DNA of 28,671 nucleotides, taken from positions 1 to 28,671 of the forward strand of contig URYT01000003.1 of the NCBI GenBank assembly GCA_900552185.1, in the 5' to 3' direction. Below, piece by piece: positions 8,842-16,225 of the stretch (the stretch's first letter is position 1; each line of letters begins with the position of its first letter). The position numbers and the translations under genes are program-made. Under the pieces are notes generated by a model. The model saw only the letters and a list, made by a program, of their open reading frames with translations, ran no database searches and had not been told where the DNA came from. The stretch comes from an uncultured Collinsella sp. Lineage in GTDB: Bacteria; Actinomycetota; Coriobacteriia; Coriobacteriales; Coriobacteriaceae.

Positions 8842-10024
8842 CGAGAAGCGCCTCCACTCCGGGCAGGGCCTTACCCTCGACGAGCTCCATGGAAGCGCCA
8901 CCACCGGTGGAGATCCAGCTCATCTTGTCGGCCAGGTTGAACTTGTTGACAGCTGCGACAGAGTCACCACCGCCGATGATCGAGGTGCAGTCAGCCTCGG
9001 CGAGAGCCTCGGCGATAGCCTGGGTGCCGTGAGCAAAGTTGTCAAACTCGAAGACGCCCATGGGGCCGTTCCAGAACACGGTCTTGGCGCCCTTGACAGC
9101 CTCGGCATAGAGCTCCTCGGTCTTGGGACCGATGTCCATACCCTCACGATCGTCGGGGATAGCGTCGGAAGCAACAACCTCGGGGACAGCGTCCTCGCCA
9201 AAGTGATCGGCAACACGGTTGTCGATGGGGAGCAGGATCTTGACGCCCTTCTCCTCGGCCTTCTTGAGCATCTCGCCGGCGCGCTCGACCCAGTCCTCTT
9301 CCTTGAGGGACTGACCAACGGTCAGGCCCTGAGCCAGGAAGAAGGTGTAGGCCATGCCGCCACCGATAATCAGGGTGTCAGCGGAGTCGATGAGGTGATC
9401 GAGAACGCCGATCTTGGAGGAAACCTTGGAACCGCCGACGATGGCGACGAAGGGACGCTCGGGCTCGGCGAAGATGCCGGTCAGCGTGTCGACCTCCTTC
9501 TCGAGCAGGAAGCCAGCGACGGCAGGCAGGTAAGCGGCGGGGCCCACGACGGAACCCTGGGCGCGGTGAGCGGTACCGAAAGCATCGAGAACGAAGACGT
9601 CGCCATAGGAAGCGAGCTTCTTGGCGATCTCGGGATCGTTCTTCTTCTCACGCTTGTCAAAACGGACGTTCTCGAGAACGAGGACCTTACCCGGCTCGAC
9701 GGCGGCGACAGCCTCAGCAGCCTTCTCGCCGTAGGTGTCGGCGACAAAGGCAACGTCGAGACCAGAGAGCTCAGCGAGCTTCTTGGCGACGGGCTCGAGG
9801 GACAGCTCGGGCTGGAAGCCGGTGCCCTCGGGACGGCCGAGGTGGCTCATGAGGATGACGCGTGCGTTGTGCTCAACGAGGTAGTTGATGGTGGGCAGGG
9901 CAGCCTTGATGCGGGTGGTGTCGCCAACGACGCCATCCTTGATAGGCACGTTAAAGTCAACGCGGACGAGAACGCGCTTTCCGTCGACATCGATGTCGCG
10001 GACGGTCTTCTTGGTAAAGGCCAT
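8834..10024 (-). CDS. pgk: Phosphoglycerate kinase
   Basis: 396-residue cytoplasmic kinase transferring phosphate from 1,3-bisphosphoglycerate to ADP. Conserved segments: RVDFNVPIKDG near the N-terminus, LMSHLGRPEG, the hinge and nucleotide region NGPMGVFE, and GGGDSVAAV near the end. Length is typical. I chose the ATG at 10024 (MAFTKKTV), with AAAGG upstream; the longer frame adds 12 unrelated residues. It starts 140 bases after the gapA stop and beyond gapA's terminator, so it may have its own promoter or depend on read-through. A hairpin lies in its leader. Confidence 0.96.
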   Translation of the reverse strand: MAFTKKTVRDIDVDGKRVLVRVDFNVPIKDGVVGDTTRIKAALPTINYLVEHNARVILMSHLGRPEGTGFQPELSLEPVAKKLAELSGLDVAFVADTYGEKAAEAVAAVEPGKVLVLENVRFDKREKKNDPEIAKKLASYGDVFVLDAFGTAHRAQGSVVGPAAYLPAVAGFLLEKEVDTLTGIFAEPERPFVAIVGGSKVSSKIGVLDHLIDSADTLIIGGGMAYTFFLAQGLTVGQSLKEEDWVERAGEMLKKAEEKGVKILLPIDNRVADHFGEDAVPEVVASDAIPDDREGMDIGPKTEELYAEAVKGAKTVFWNGPMGVFEFDNFAHGTQAIAEALAEADCTSIIGGGDSVAAVNKFNLADKMSWISTGGGASMELVEGKALPGVEALLDA

Positions 10025-10047
10025 GTTTGCTTCTACCTTTCGTACGT

Positions 10048-10070
10048 GTCTGCCTCCCATTACGGCAGAC
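10048..10070 (-). other. Hairpin in the pgk leader
   Basis: Perfect 7-bp inverted repeat (GTCTGCC at 10048-10054, GGCAGAC at 10064-10070) 23 bases upstream of the pgk start. On the minus strand the loop and stem base contain GGGAGG, a Shine-Dalgarno-like sequence not in position for pgk. Its role is unknown. Confidence 0.5.
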
Positions 10071-10080
10071 GATTTCTTAT

Positions 10081-10134
10081 AAAAAGGGCGCGACCCTAGG
10101 GTGTAAGCCCTATAAGGCCGCGCCCTTCTTTAGA
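10081..10134 (-). terminator. Intrinsic terminator downstream of gapA
   Basis: A long stem of 10 base pairs (GGGCGCGGCC with GGTCGCGCCC on the minus strand, one G-U pair) carries an inner TAGGG/CCCTA stem. It is followed by TTTTTAT. It lies about 35 bases after the gapA stop and should end most transcripts before pgk. Confidence 0.92.
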
Positions 10135-10164
10135 CGCTCAACGAGCTATTCGCTAAAAGCTAAA

Positions 10165-11190
10165 TTAAGCAACGAACTTCTCGAAGTACTTGATGGTGCG
10201 GACCATCTGAGAGGTGTAGGAGTTCTCGTTGTCGTACCAAGAGGTGACCTGAACGAGGGTCTGGCCGTTGCCGAGGTCAGAGCACATGGTCTGAGTGGCG
10301 TCGAAGATGGAGCCGTGGGTCTCGCCGACGATGTCGCGGGAGACGATCTGGTCCTCGTTGTAGGCGAAGGTCTCGGGGATGGTCTCGGCGTAGGCCTTCA
10401 TGGCAGCGTTGACCTCGTCGACGGTGACCTTCTTGTCAACGACGGCGTAGAGGTTGGTCAGCGAGCCGGTCGGCGTCGGGACGCGCTGGGCGGCACCGAT
10501 GAGCTTGCCGTTGAGCTCGGGGAGAACCAGGCCGATGGCCTTGGCAGCGCCCGTGGTGTTCGGGACGATGTTCTCGGAGCAGGCGCGGGAGCGACGGAAG
10601 TTGCCCTTGCGCTGCGGGCCGTCGAGCGGCATCTGGTCGCCGGTGAAGGCGTGGATGGTGGTCATGATGCCGGACACGATGGGAGCGAAGTCGTTCAGAC
10701 CCTTGGCCATCGGGGCGAGGCAGTTGGTGGTGCAGGAAGCAGCGGAGATGATGTTGTCCTCAGCGGTCAGCGTCTCATGGTTGACGTTGTACACGATGGT
10801 GGGCAGATCGCTGCCGGCCGGAGCGGAGATGACGACCTTCTTGGCGCCAGCGTTGATGTGGGCCTGAGCCTTAGCCTTGCTGGTGTAGAAGCCGGTGCAC
10901 TCGAGAACGACGTCGACGTCAAGGTCGCCCCAAGGCAGGTTGTTAGCGTCGGCCTCCTTGTAGATCTTGATCTCCTTGCCGTCAACGGTGATGGAATCCT
11001 CGCCAGCAACGACCTCGTGATCGCGAGCGTAGTTGCCCTGCGTGGAGTCGTACTTCAGCAGGTAAGCGAGCATATCGGGAGAGGTGAGGTCGTTGATAGC
11101 GACGATCTCGGAGCCCTCATGACCGAACATCTGACGGAAAGCCAGACGACCGATGCGACCGAAGCCGTTAATAGCAACCTTTACTGCCAT
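10165..11190 (-). CDS. gapA: Glyceraldehyde-3-phosphate dehydrogenase
   Basis: 341-residue NAD-dependent glycolytic dehydrogenase. The Rossmann motif INGFGRIGR is at the start. Asp34 in INDLTSP favours NAD over NADP. Catalytic Cys153 lies in ASCTTNCLAP, and His180 in MTTIHAFTGDQ. The S-loop reads GPQRKGNFRRSRACSENIVP, which diverges from the common DAPHKDLRRARAAAANIIP version. The ATG at 11190 has AAAGGAG five bases upstream; the frame's 34 earlier codons are leader. It is monocistronic between its own promoter region and a strong terminator. The upstream gap carries a LacI-like palindrome. Confidence 0.96.
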   Translation of the reverse strand: MAVKVAINGFGRIGRLAFRQMFGHEGSEIVAINDLTSPDMLAYLLKYDSTQGNYARDHEVVAGEDSITVDGKEIKIYKEADANNLPWGDLDVDVVLECTGFYTSKAKAQAHINAGAKKVVISAPAGSDLPTIVYNVNHETLTAEDNIISAASCTTNCLAPMAKGLNDFAPIVSGIMTTIHAFTGDQMPLDGPQRKGNFRRSRACSENIVPNTTGAAKAIGLVLPELNGKLIGAAQRVPTPTGSLTNLYAVVDKKVTVDEVNAAMKAYAETIPETFAYNEDQIVSRDIVGETHGSIFDATQTMCSDLGNGQTLVQVTSWYDNENSYTSQMVRTIKYFEKFVA

Positions 11191-11262
11191 TGTGTCTCCT
11201 TTCGTAAGGCCCCCGCGAGCTACAGCGCCCGCCGTTGAGGCCCACAAACTAACCACTCGCCT

Positions 11263-11268
11263 AATATA
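11263..11268 (-). promoter_or_regulatory. Candidate -10 element of the gapA promoter
   Basis: TATATT on the minus strand, preceded by an A8 tract and located about 73 bases before the gapA ATG. No good -35 is visible at 17 bases (TGAAAT only). The A-tract could act as an upstream curve. Position fits a short gapA leader. Confidence 0.4.
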
Positions 11269-11324
11269 CCTTTTTTTTGACTTGAATTTCACGAGAATGC
11301 TCGAAATTGAAAATCAAATTTACG

Positions 11325-11338
11325 TTAAAACGTTTTAA
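11325..11338. promoter_or_regulatory. LacI/cre-like palindrome upstream of gapA
   Basis: Perfect 14-base palindrome TTAAAACGTTTTAA with a central CG, the shape of LacI/GalR-family or CcpA-type operators. It lies about 57 bases upstream of the proposed -10 of gapA, in the whiA-gapA gap. A related AAACGTTTTA occurs upstream of the nan operon. The regulator is not in the window. Confidence 0.45.
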
Positions 11339-11383
11339 AGACTAAAATAGCAGCTAAATCCATATATAAGTCGTTACTTCAAA

Positions 11384-12313
11384 CTACCTGTTTGCTTCAA
11401 TGAGCTTTTCAAGCCGTAAAACACGATGGTAGAGGGCTGACTTCGACAAGGGAGGGTCAGCCATCTCCCCCAAATCACGCAGCGACAGATCAGGATAGCG
11501 CTCGCGCAGGTCGCAAAAGACCGCCAAGGCATCCGGAAGCGCATCGCGAAGGCCACGCTGCTCGAGCTCATCGATAAGCGCAAGCTGATGTTGGGCAGCA
11601 CCGGCGCTTCTGGTCTGGTTGGCGAGCTCGGCATTCACGCGACGGTTCACATCGTTCTTAACCAACTTGACCGCGCGCGCCTCCTCAATCTCGGCAACGC
11701 TGCGCTTGGCACCAATCAGCTTTAATAGATGCTCGATTTCCTCGGCGCTCTTAATGTACACGGCATATGACCCCCGCCGTGCATTAACACGAGCATGGAC
11801 CCCAATCTGCTCCAACAGATCGCAAAGTCCCTTGGCATATTGCTCGCCCTGCACAGCGATCTCCAGATGAAAATCGCCGCGTGGATCGGCCACGAAGCCG
11901 CCCGCGATGAGCGCGCCGCGGATATAGGCAAGTCTACAGCAAGGACGGGCAACGATATGTCGGGGTACGCCGGCGACAAGTCCTCCCCTACGGTCGAGGA
12001 TACCCAGCAGAACCAAGGCCTTATCCAGGTCTGGCTGATCAGGCAAGGTGATGAGGTAGTTTCGAACCTTATGCAATACAGATTTACGGACGGTGAACTC
12101 CGTTTTGAGCTTAAGGATACGATGCGTCAGCGTGATCATCGTGCGCGCGACGGCTCCCGTCTCAGTCGCAACCGTCAAACGATACCGCCCAGAGCCGGTA
12201 AGCGAGAGCGTACCGCTCACGCGCGTGAGGGCGGCAAGCGTCGACAAGTCGCAGTATTCACATTCGGGTTCGCAGCGCGCAAGCTCGTCGCGCACCTCAG
12301 CGGTAAACGACAT
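11384..12313 (-). CDS. whiA: WhiA family DNA-binding protein (sporulation/cell-division regulator)
   Basis: 309-residue cytoplasmic DNA-binding protein of the WhiA/YvcL family, found across Gram-positive bacteria and linked to cell division control. The N-terminal half is the homing-endonuclease-like domain (MSFTAEVRDELAR start, CCRLAYIRGALIAGGFVADPRGDFHLEI). The C-terminal half has the helix-turn-helix region (LRERYPDLSLRDLGEMADPPLSKSALYHRVLRLEKL). Start ATG 12313 lies six bases after the rapZ stop, so the pair is co-transcribed. It is followed by a 193-base gap with the gapA control signals. The sequence shows no missing segment. Confidence 0.95.
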   Translation of the reverse strand: MSFTAEVRDELARCEPECEYCDLSTLAALTRVSGTLSLTGSGRYRLTVATETGAVARTMITLTHRILKLKTEFTVRKSVLHKVRNYLITLPDQPDLDKALVLLGILDRRGGLVAGVPRHIVARPCCRLAYIRGALIAGGFVADPRGDFHLEIAVQGEQYAKGLCDLLEQIGVHARVNARRGSYAVYIKSAEEIEHLLKLIGAKRSVAEIEEARAVKLVKNDVNRRVNAELANQTRSAGAAQHQLALIDELEQRGLRDALPDALAVFCDLRERYPDLSLRDLGEMADPPLSKSALYHRVLRLEKLIEANR

Positions 12314-12319
12314 GCAGGC

Positions 12320-13222
12320 CTATGCCTTCGTGTTGGCGCGCGACAGGTCGCGGTGAGAGATACTCACGTGGTACTGAGCGCCTTCCAGGTAACGGGCCGT
12401 GGCCTCGGCAATGGCAACGCTGCGGTGCTGGCCGCCCGTGCAGCCGATGGCGATAGAAAGCTGCGGCTTACCCTCCGCGATATAGCCCGGCATCACCGTA
12501 TCGAGCAGCTGTGTCCAAGCCTTCCAAAACTCCTGCGTCTTGGGATGGTCCAGAACAAAATCGGAGACCTTTTTATCGAGACCGGTCATCGTGCGCATCT
12601 CGGGATCGTAGAACGGATTAGGCAGGAAGCGGACGTCGATCATAATGTCCGCCTCGACGGGCATGCCGTGCTTAAAGCCAAACGAGAACACGTGGACGTC
12701 CATGAGCTGCTGGTCGGACAACTCGGAAAATGCCATACGTAGCTTGTTGCGCAGCGCAGAGGTGCGCAGACGGCTCGTGTCGATAATCATATCGGCTCGG
12801 TCGCGCACGCCCTGAAGCTGAAGGCGCTCGCGCTGAATGGCATCGGCCGTAGTCTCCCCCGGCTTGGCAATGGGATGACGGCGGCGATTTTCGCTGTAGC
12901 GACGAATCAGCACCTCGTCAGAAGCCTCCAGGAACACGATGTCGCAGCTCATCTCGCGCTCTTCGAGCGCGGCGACCGCATCGAGCAACTCGTCAAACAG
13001 TCCCTGGCTACGCAAATCGCAGGTGACGGCGAGATGCCTGCCCACGCCCGTATTGATGCCGACGAGCTCGGCAAGCTGGGCGATGAGACGTGGAGGCAGG
13101 TTATCGATGCAAAAATAGCCCATGTCCTCGAACACGTGCATGGCCTGCGTGCGGCCCGATCCGGACATTCCGGTGATGATGACGATATCGGGGATGCGCT
13201 CCGAGCGCTCCGCCGCATCCAT
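12320..13222 (-). CDS. rapZ: RapZ/YvcJ family nucleotide-binding protein
   Basis: About 300-residue P-loop protein of the RapZ/YvcJ family, which in E. coli controls small RNAs of amino-sugar synthesis and in Bacillus has GTPase activity. Visible: the P-loop GMSGSGRT (about 18-25, with Arg24 where the classical Walker lysine would be), FEDMGYFCIDNLPP, the central VFLEASDEVLIRRYSENRRRHP, and the conserved C-terminal IAIGCTGGQHRSVAIAE. ATG 13222 has GGGAG five bases upstream and fits the family's short N-terminus. An ATG at 13240 with GGGAGG is a real alternative. It lies seven bases before whiA and just after the nan operon terminator. Confidence 0.93.
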   Translation of the reverse strand: MDAAERSERIPDIVIITGMSGSGRTQAMHVFEDMGYFCIDNLPPRLIAQLAELVGINTGVGRHLAVTCDLRSQGLFDELLDAVAALEEREMSCDIVFLEASDEVLIRRYSENRRRHPIAKPGETTADAIQRERLQLQGVRDRADMIIDTSRLRTSALRNKLRMAFSELSDQQLMDVHVFSFGFKHGMPVEADIMIDVRFLPNPFYDPEMRTMTGLDKKVSDFVLDHPKTQEFWKAWTQLLDTVMPGYIAEGKPQLSIAIGCTGGQHRSVAIAEATARYLEGAQYHVSISHRDLSRANTKA

Positions 13223-13251
13223 GGCATCTCCCTTTTGCATGTGCTGCCTCC

Positions 13252-13290
13252 CGAAAACAAGCGCGGGACCCAGCAACCCGGATCCCGCGC
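13252..13290 (-). terminator. Intrinsic terminator at the end of the nan operon
   Basis: Eight-base-pair GC stem (GCGCGGGA at 13261-13268 with TCCCGCGC at 13283-13290). On the minus strand it is followed by TTGTTTT. It sits about 50 bases after the nanE stop and about 30 before rapZ, so either rapZ is fed by read-through or its promoter overlaps this site. Confidence 0.85.
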
Positions 13291-13341
13291 GGTCAATTGC
13301 CTATATTGAGTATACCGCCCCGAGCGGATACGAGGCCTGTC

Positions 13342-14028
13342 TTACGCCTCAAGCGCAGCCTTGAACCAACTCGTAATACTCGTGGGGTGCGTGATGGCGG
13401 TGCCGACGACAACGGCCCAGGCGCCAGCATCGATCGCGGCGCGAGCCTCCTCGGGCGTATGCACGCGACCCTCGCAAATGATGGGAAGGCCGGGGAATTC
13501 CTCGGTCGCCTGACGCAGGAGCGGCAGATCGGGGCCATCGGCCATGGTGCAGTCGATGGCGGCGACGCCGTGAGAAAGCGTGGTGGATACCAGGTCAAAG
13601 CCCATATCAACAGCACGGCGAATATCCTCGATGGTGGCACAATCCGCCATCAGGAGCACACCCTCCTCGTGCAGCGGACGGAAGGTATCCTCGACCGTCT
13701 TGCCATCGGGGCGCGGACGATCGGTGGCGTCGATCGCCACGATATCGGCACCGGCAGCAACGCAGGCGCGAGCGTGACGCAGCGTCGGCGTGATGTAAAC
13801 GCCCTCGTGTCCATCCTTCCACAGGCCGATGACGGGAACCTCACAGCGACCCTTAATGGCGGCAATGTCGGCAAGGCCCTGGCAGCGAATGGCGGCGGCG
13901 CCGCCGAGCTCGCAAGCGCGAGACATTTGAGCCATGGTCTCGGGCGTACGAAGCGGCTCGCCCATATACGCCTGAACGCTCACGACGAGCTTGCCCTTCA
14001 GGGATTGAATCAAAGGATCGACGGTCAT
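13342..14028 (-). CDS. nanE: N-acylglucosamine-6-phosphate 2-epimerase NanE
   Basis: 228-residue TIM-barrel enzyme that converts ManNAc-6-phosphate to GlcNAc-6-phosphate, the third step of sialic acid breakdown. Typical NanE segments: LVVSVQAYMGEPLRTPE at the start, AAIRCQGLADIAAIKG, PVIGLWKD, and IVAIDATDRPRPDG in the middle. Near the end are PIICEGRVHTPEEARAAIDAGAWAVVVGTAITHP, holding the phosphate-binding glycines. AAGG lies upstream of the ATG. It is the last gene of the operon, 70 bases after nanK with a strong hairpin between, and is followed by a terminator. Confidence 0.94.
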   Translation of the reverse strand: MTVDPLIQSLKGKLVVSVQAYMGEPLRTPETMAQMSRACELGGAAAIRCQGLADIAAIKGRCEVPVIGLWKDGHEGVYITPTLRHARACVAAGADIVAIDATDRPRPDGKTVEDTFRPLHEEGVLLMADCATIEDIRRAVDMGFDLVSTTLSHGVAAIDCTMADGPDLPLLRQATEEFPGLPIICEGRVHTPEEARAAIDAGAWAVVVGTAITHPTSITSWFKAALEA

Positions 14029-14051
14029 AAGGCTGTAACCTTTCTCAGAAC

Positions 14052-14082
14052 AGCCTCCCGAGGCGTGTTGTCTCGGGAGGCT
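14052..14082 (-). other. Intercistronic hairpin between nanK and nanE
   Basis: Perfect 11-bp inverted repeat (AGCCTCCCGAG at 14052-14062, CTCGGGAGGCT at 14072-14082) with a nine-base loop. No T-run follows on the minus strand, so it is not an ordinary terminator; mRNA stabilisation or processing is more likely. Confidence 0.75.
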
Positions 14083-14098
14083 CCTACAGAAGATACGT

Positions 14099-15064
14099 TT
14101 ACTTCAACGAGGCAAGAAGATGCTCAGCGGCACCGATGAGCGGAGCATCGCCCTCCAGAGAACCGATGAGGATCGGCGTGTCCTGAAGCGGATCGAGCGC
14201 CTGGCTGGCATAGCCCTCGTGCACCGAATCCTTCCACGTCTGTGAACGCCAATCGGGACCTTGGTGAATCACGCCACCCGAAAGCACGATGACCTCGGGG
14301 TCCAGGATGTTAGCGAGCGAGCCCAAGCTGGCACCCAGCGCAAAGCCGGCGTCATGGATGACCTCGGTCGCCTTTGCGTCGCCCGCGCGGCACAGGTCGT
14401 TCACATCGCGACCGACCGAAGGACGGCTGGGGTCGACGCGGCCAAAACGCTCATCGTACATTCGACCAATGGAAGTGCCTGAAGCAACCGACTCCAGATG
14501 GCCAGAACGCCCGCAGGCGCAGGGAATGCCGGCGGCAGCCGAGCACTCGATGTGGCCCATATGGCCAGCAGCACCATGGAAGCCTTGCATCACGCGGCCG
14601 TTCTCGACATATGCGCCGCCGATGCCCGTACCGATGCCAAGACACAAGACGGAGAACTTGCCCTTGCCGACGCCCCAGTGGGCCTCGCCCAGAGCATGAG
14701 CCTGCACGTCGCCTACAACGGCAACGGGAAGACCGAGGTCCTCGCGCAGACGCGGCCCCAACTGGACGCCGGACCAGCCGGGCATGATCTCGTTGGCATA
14801 CGCGATGGCGCCCGTCTTGGGATCGACGACGCCGGCAGCACCGATACCGACGCCAAGGACCTCGACATCGGGATTCGCCTCGAGAGCAGCCTTGATGGAC
14901 GCCTCGATACGCTGGAAGACGGCCTCGCCGCCCTCTTGGGCCTCGGTGGGAACCTCGGCCTCAAAAACGGGATGAGGCACACTACCGTCAGCCGGGTACT
15001 CCATAATGGCGGTCGCAATCTTGGTGCCGCCGATATCAACGGAGCAAATGTACTTGTTCTCCAT
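14099..15064 (-). CDS. nanK: ROK-family kinase, probable N-acetylmannosamine kinase NanK
   Basis: 321-residue ROK-family sugar kinase. Visible: ATP-binding VDIGGTKIA at the N-terminus, catalytic Asp119 in GDVQAHALGE, phosphate-binding LGIGTGIGGAYV, and the zinc region AGHMGHIE with CACGRSGHLE (182-191). The usual CxCGxxGC motif has His189 in place of the third cysteine. LSGGV near the C-terminus is the adenosine motif. The ATG at 15064 has AAGGAG six bases upstream; the nine earlier codons are leader. ROK sequence alone does not fix the sugar (glucose, fructose and ManNAc are all possible). The position between NanA and NanE makes ManNAc the likely substrate. Confidence 0.87.
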   Translation of the reverse strand: MENKYICSVDIGGTKIATAIMEYPADGSVPHPVFEAEVPTEAQEGGEAVFQRIEASIKAALEANPDVEVLGVGIGAAGVVDPKTGAIAYANEIMPGWSGVQLGPRLREDLGLPVAVVGDVQAHALGEAHWGVGKGKFSVLCLGIGTGIGGAYVENGRVMQGFHGAAGHMGHIECSAAAGIPCACGRSGHLESVASGTSIGRMYDERFGRVDPSRPSVGRDVNDLCRAGDAKATEVIHDAGFALGASLGSLANILDPEVIVLSGGVIHQGPDWRSQTWKDSVHEGYASQALDPLQDTPILIGSLEGDAPLIGAAEHLLASLK

Positions 15065-15141
15065 GTCGCTCTCCTTAGGAGATAAAAACAACTACAGGAA
15101 ATGCGCCGTCAGGCTAGCCGTCACAGCGCGGTAAAGGTTTT

Positions 15142-15229
15142 CCAGGTGCCCGAGGTTGGGGTGAAAGTGGTCGGGCGTTGACCTAATGGGTCACGACCGA
15201 CCACTTGAGCCCCAAGATCGGGTGCCTGG
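15142..15229 (-). other. Long imperfect hairpin between nanA and nanK
   Basis: Two 42-base arms (15142-15183 and 15188-15229) are largely complementary. CCAGG pairs with CCTGG, CCCGA with TCGGG, TTGGGG with CCCCAA, and a 10-bp core AAGTGGTCGG with CCGACCACTT. Roughly 30 positions pair in register around a four-base centre. No T-run follows on the minus strand. It starts eight bases after the nanA stop and fills much of the 172-base gap. Terminator, RNase III site or a small mobile repeat are all possible. Confidence 0.8.
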
Positions 15230-15236
15230 GGAAGCT

Positions 15237-16157
15237 TTACAGGAGACCGTTGTCCTGGAGGACCTTCTTAATAGCCTCGACGTTCTCGCCGGTCATGGCC
15301 TTCACCGGGCGCGGCATGGTCGGGCTGTCGAAGATGCCCATGAGGTTCATAGCGGTCTTGAAGGCGCCGACGCCACCGGCATAGCCCTGGACGCCCGAGG
15401 TGACATCCCAGATGTGCGAAATCTCATTGAGGCGATCCTGCTCGGCCTTGACGGTAGCCCAGTCACCAGCCTGAGCGGCCTTCCACTGACGCACGTAGCC
15501 CTCGGGCTCAACGTTGGCGAGACCCGGGACGGAACCGTCGGCGCCACCGAGGTAGGCGCCGTCGACAACAACCTCGTGACCGGTGAGAATGCTCATCGGA
15601 TGGCCGTTCTTCTCGTTCTCCTGAACGAGGTAGCGGAACGAGATGTCATCACCCGAGGAATCCTTGACGCCGGCCAGAACGCCCTCGGCACCGAGCTTGG
15701 CAAGGAGCTTCCAAGGGAGCTTGGTGTGGACACACACGGGGATGTCGTAGGCGAAGATGGGCAGGTCGAGTTCCTCATGCAGGATGCGGAAGTGCTCCTC
15801 GACCTCGGTCATGCCCTGCAGGGCATAGAACGGGCAGGTGGCGACAAGCGCATCGGCGCCCAGCTCCTGAGCGACCTTACCGTGCTCGATCATGCGCTCG
15901 GTCTCGGTGTCGATGATGCCGACCAGAACGGGAACGCGGTGGTCGACGATACGGACGGCCTCGGCGATGATCTGACGGCGACGCTCGTCGGTGGAGAAGA
16001 CGACCTCGCCCGAGGAGCCCAGGAAGAACAAGCCATCGACGCCGGCATCGATCATGCGGTTGATGCTGCGCTCAAAGGAGGCAACATCGAGCTGGTGGTC
16101 TTCGGTATCGGGAACAACGACGGGAGGGATAACGCCGGTGAATTTCTGAGTTGCCAC
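15237..16157 (-). CDS. nanA: N-acetylneuraminate lyase (DapA/NanA family aldolase)
   Basis: 306-residue class I aldolase predicted to split sialic acid into ManNAc and pyruvate. The barrel motifs are present: GSSGE (47-51), the catalytic tyrosine in FAYDIP (Tyr137) and the Schiff-base lysine in GVKDSSGD (Lys165), the same numbering as E. coli NanA. I start it at GTG 16157 because AAGGAG lies six bases upstream; the frame runs 28 codons further without a ribosome site. KDSSGD also occurs in other members of the dihydrodipicolinate synthase superfamily, so the substrate is set mainly by the neighbours NanK and NanE. An alternative is another 2-keto-acid aldolase. Confidence 0.83.
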   Translation of the reverse strand: MATQKFTGVIPPVVVPDTEDHQLDVASFERSINRMIDAGVDGLFFLGSSGEVVFSTDERRRQIIAEAVRIVDHRVPVLVGIIDTETERMIEHGKVAQELGADALVATCPFYALQGMTEVEEHFRILHEELDLPIFAYDIPVCVHTKLPWKLLAKLGAEGVLAGVKDSSGDDISFRYLVQENEKNGHPMSILTGHEVVVDGAYLGGADGSVPGLANVEPEGYVRQWKAAQAGDWATVKAEQDRLNEISHIWDVTSGVQGYAGGVGAFKTAMNLMGIFDSPTMPRPVKAMTGENVEAIKKVLQDNGLL

Positions 16158-16177
16158 AAGAATCTCCTTAGTTGTCT

Positions 16178-16199
16178 GGCGGGCAGCCCTATGCCGCCC
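16178..16199 (-). other. Moderate hairpin between the second CE7 gene and nanA
   Basis: GGCG and CGCC with an inner GCA/TGC pair around a six-base loop form about seven base pairs with one bulge. It is weaker than the other intergenic stems of the operon and has no T-run. Confidence 0.4.
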
Positions 16200-16225
16200 A
16201 CTCTTGTTGGCAGTGTCCAGGCCGT

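Noticed and set aside
13309..13314. TATACT on the minus strand as a rapZ promoter
   Set aside because: It lies upstream of the nan terminator, lacks a -35 and would have to read through the stem; kept only as an attenuator possibility.
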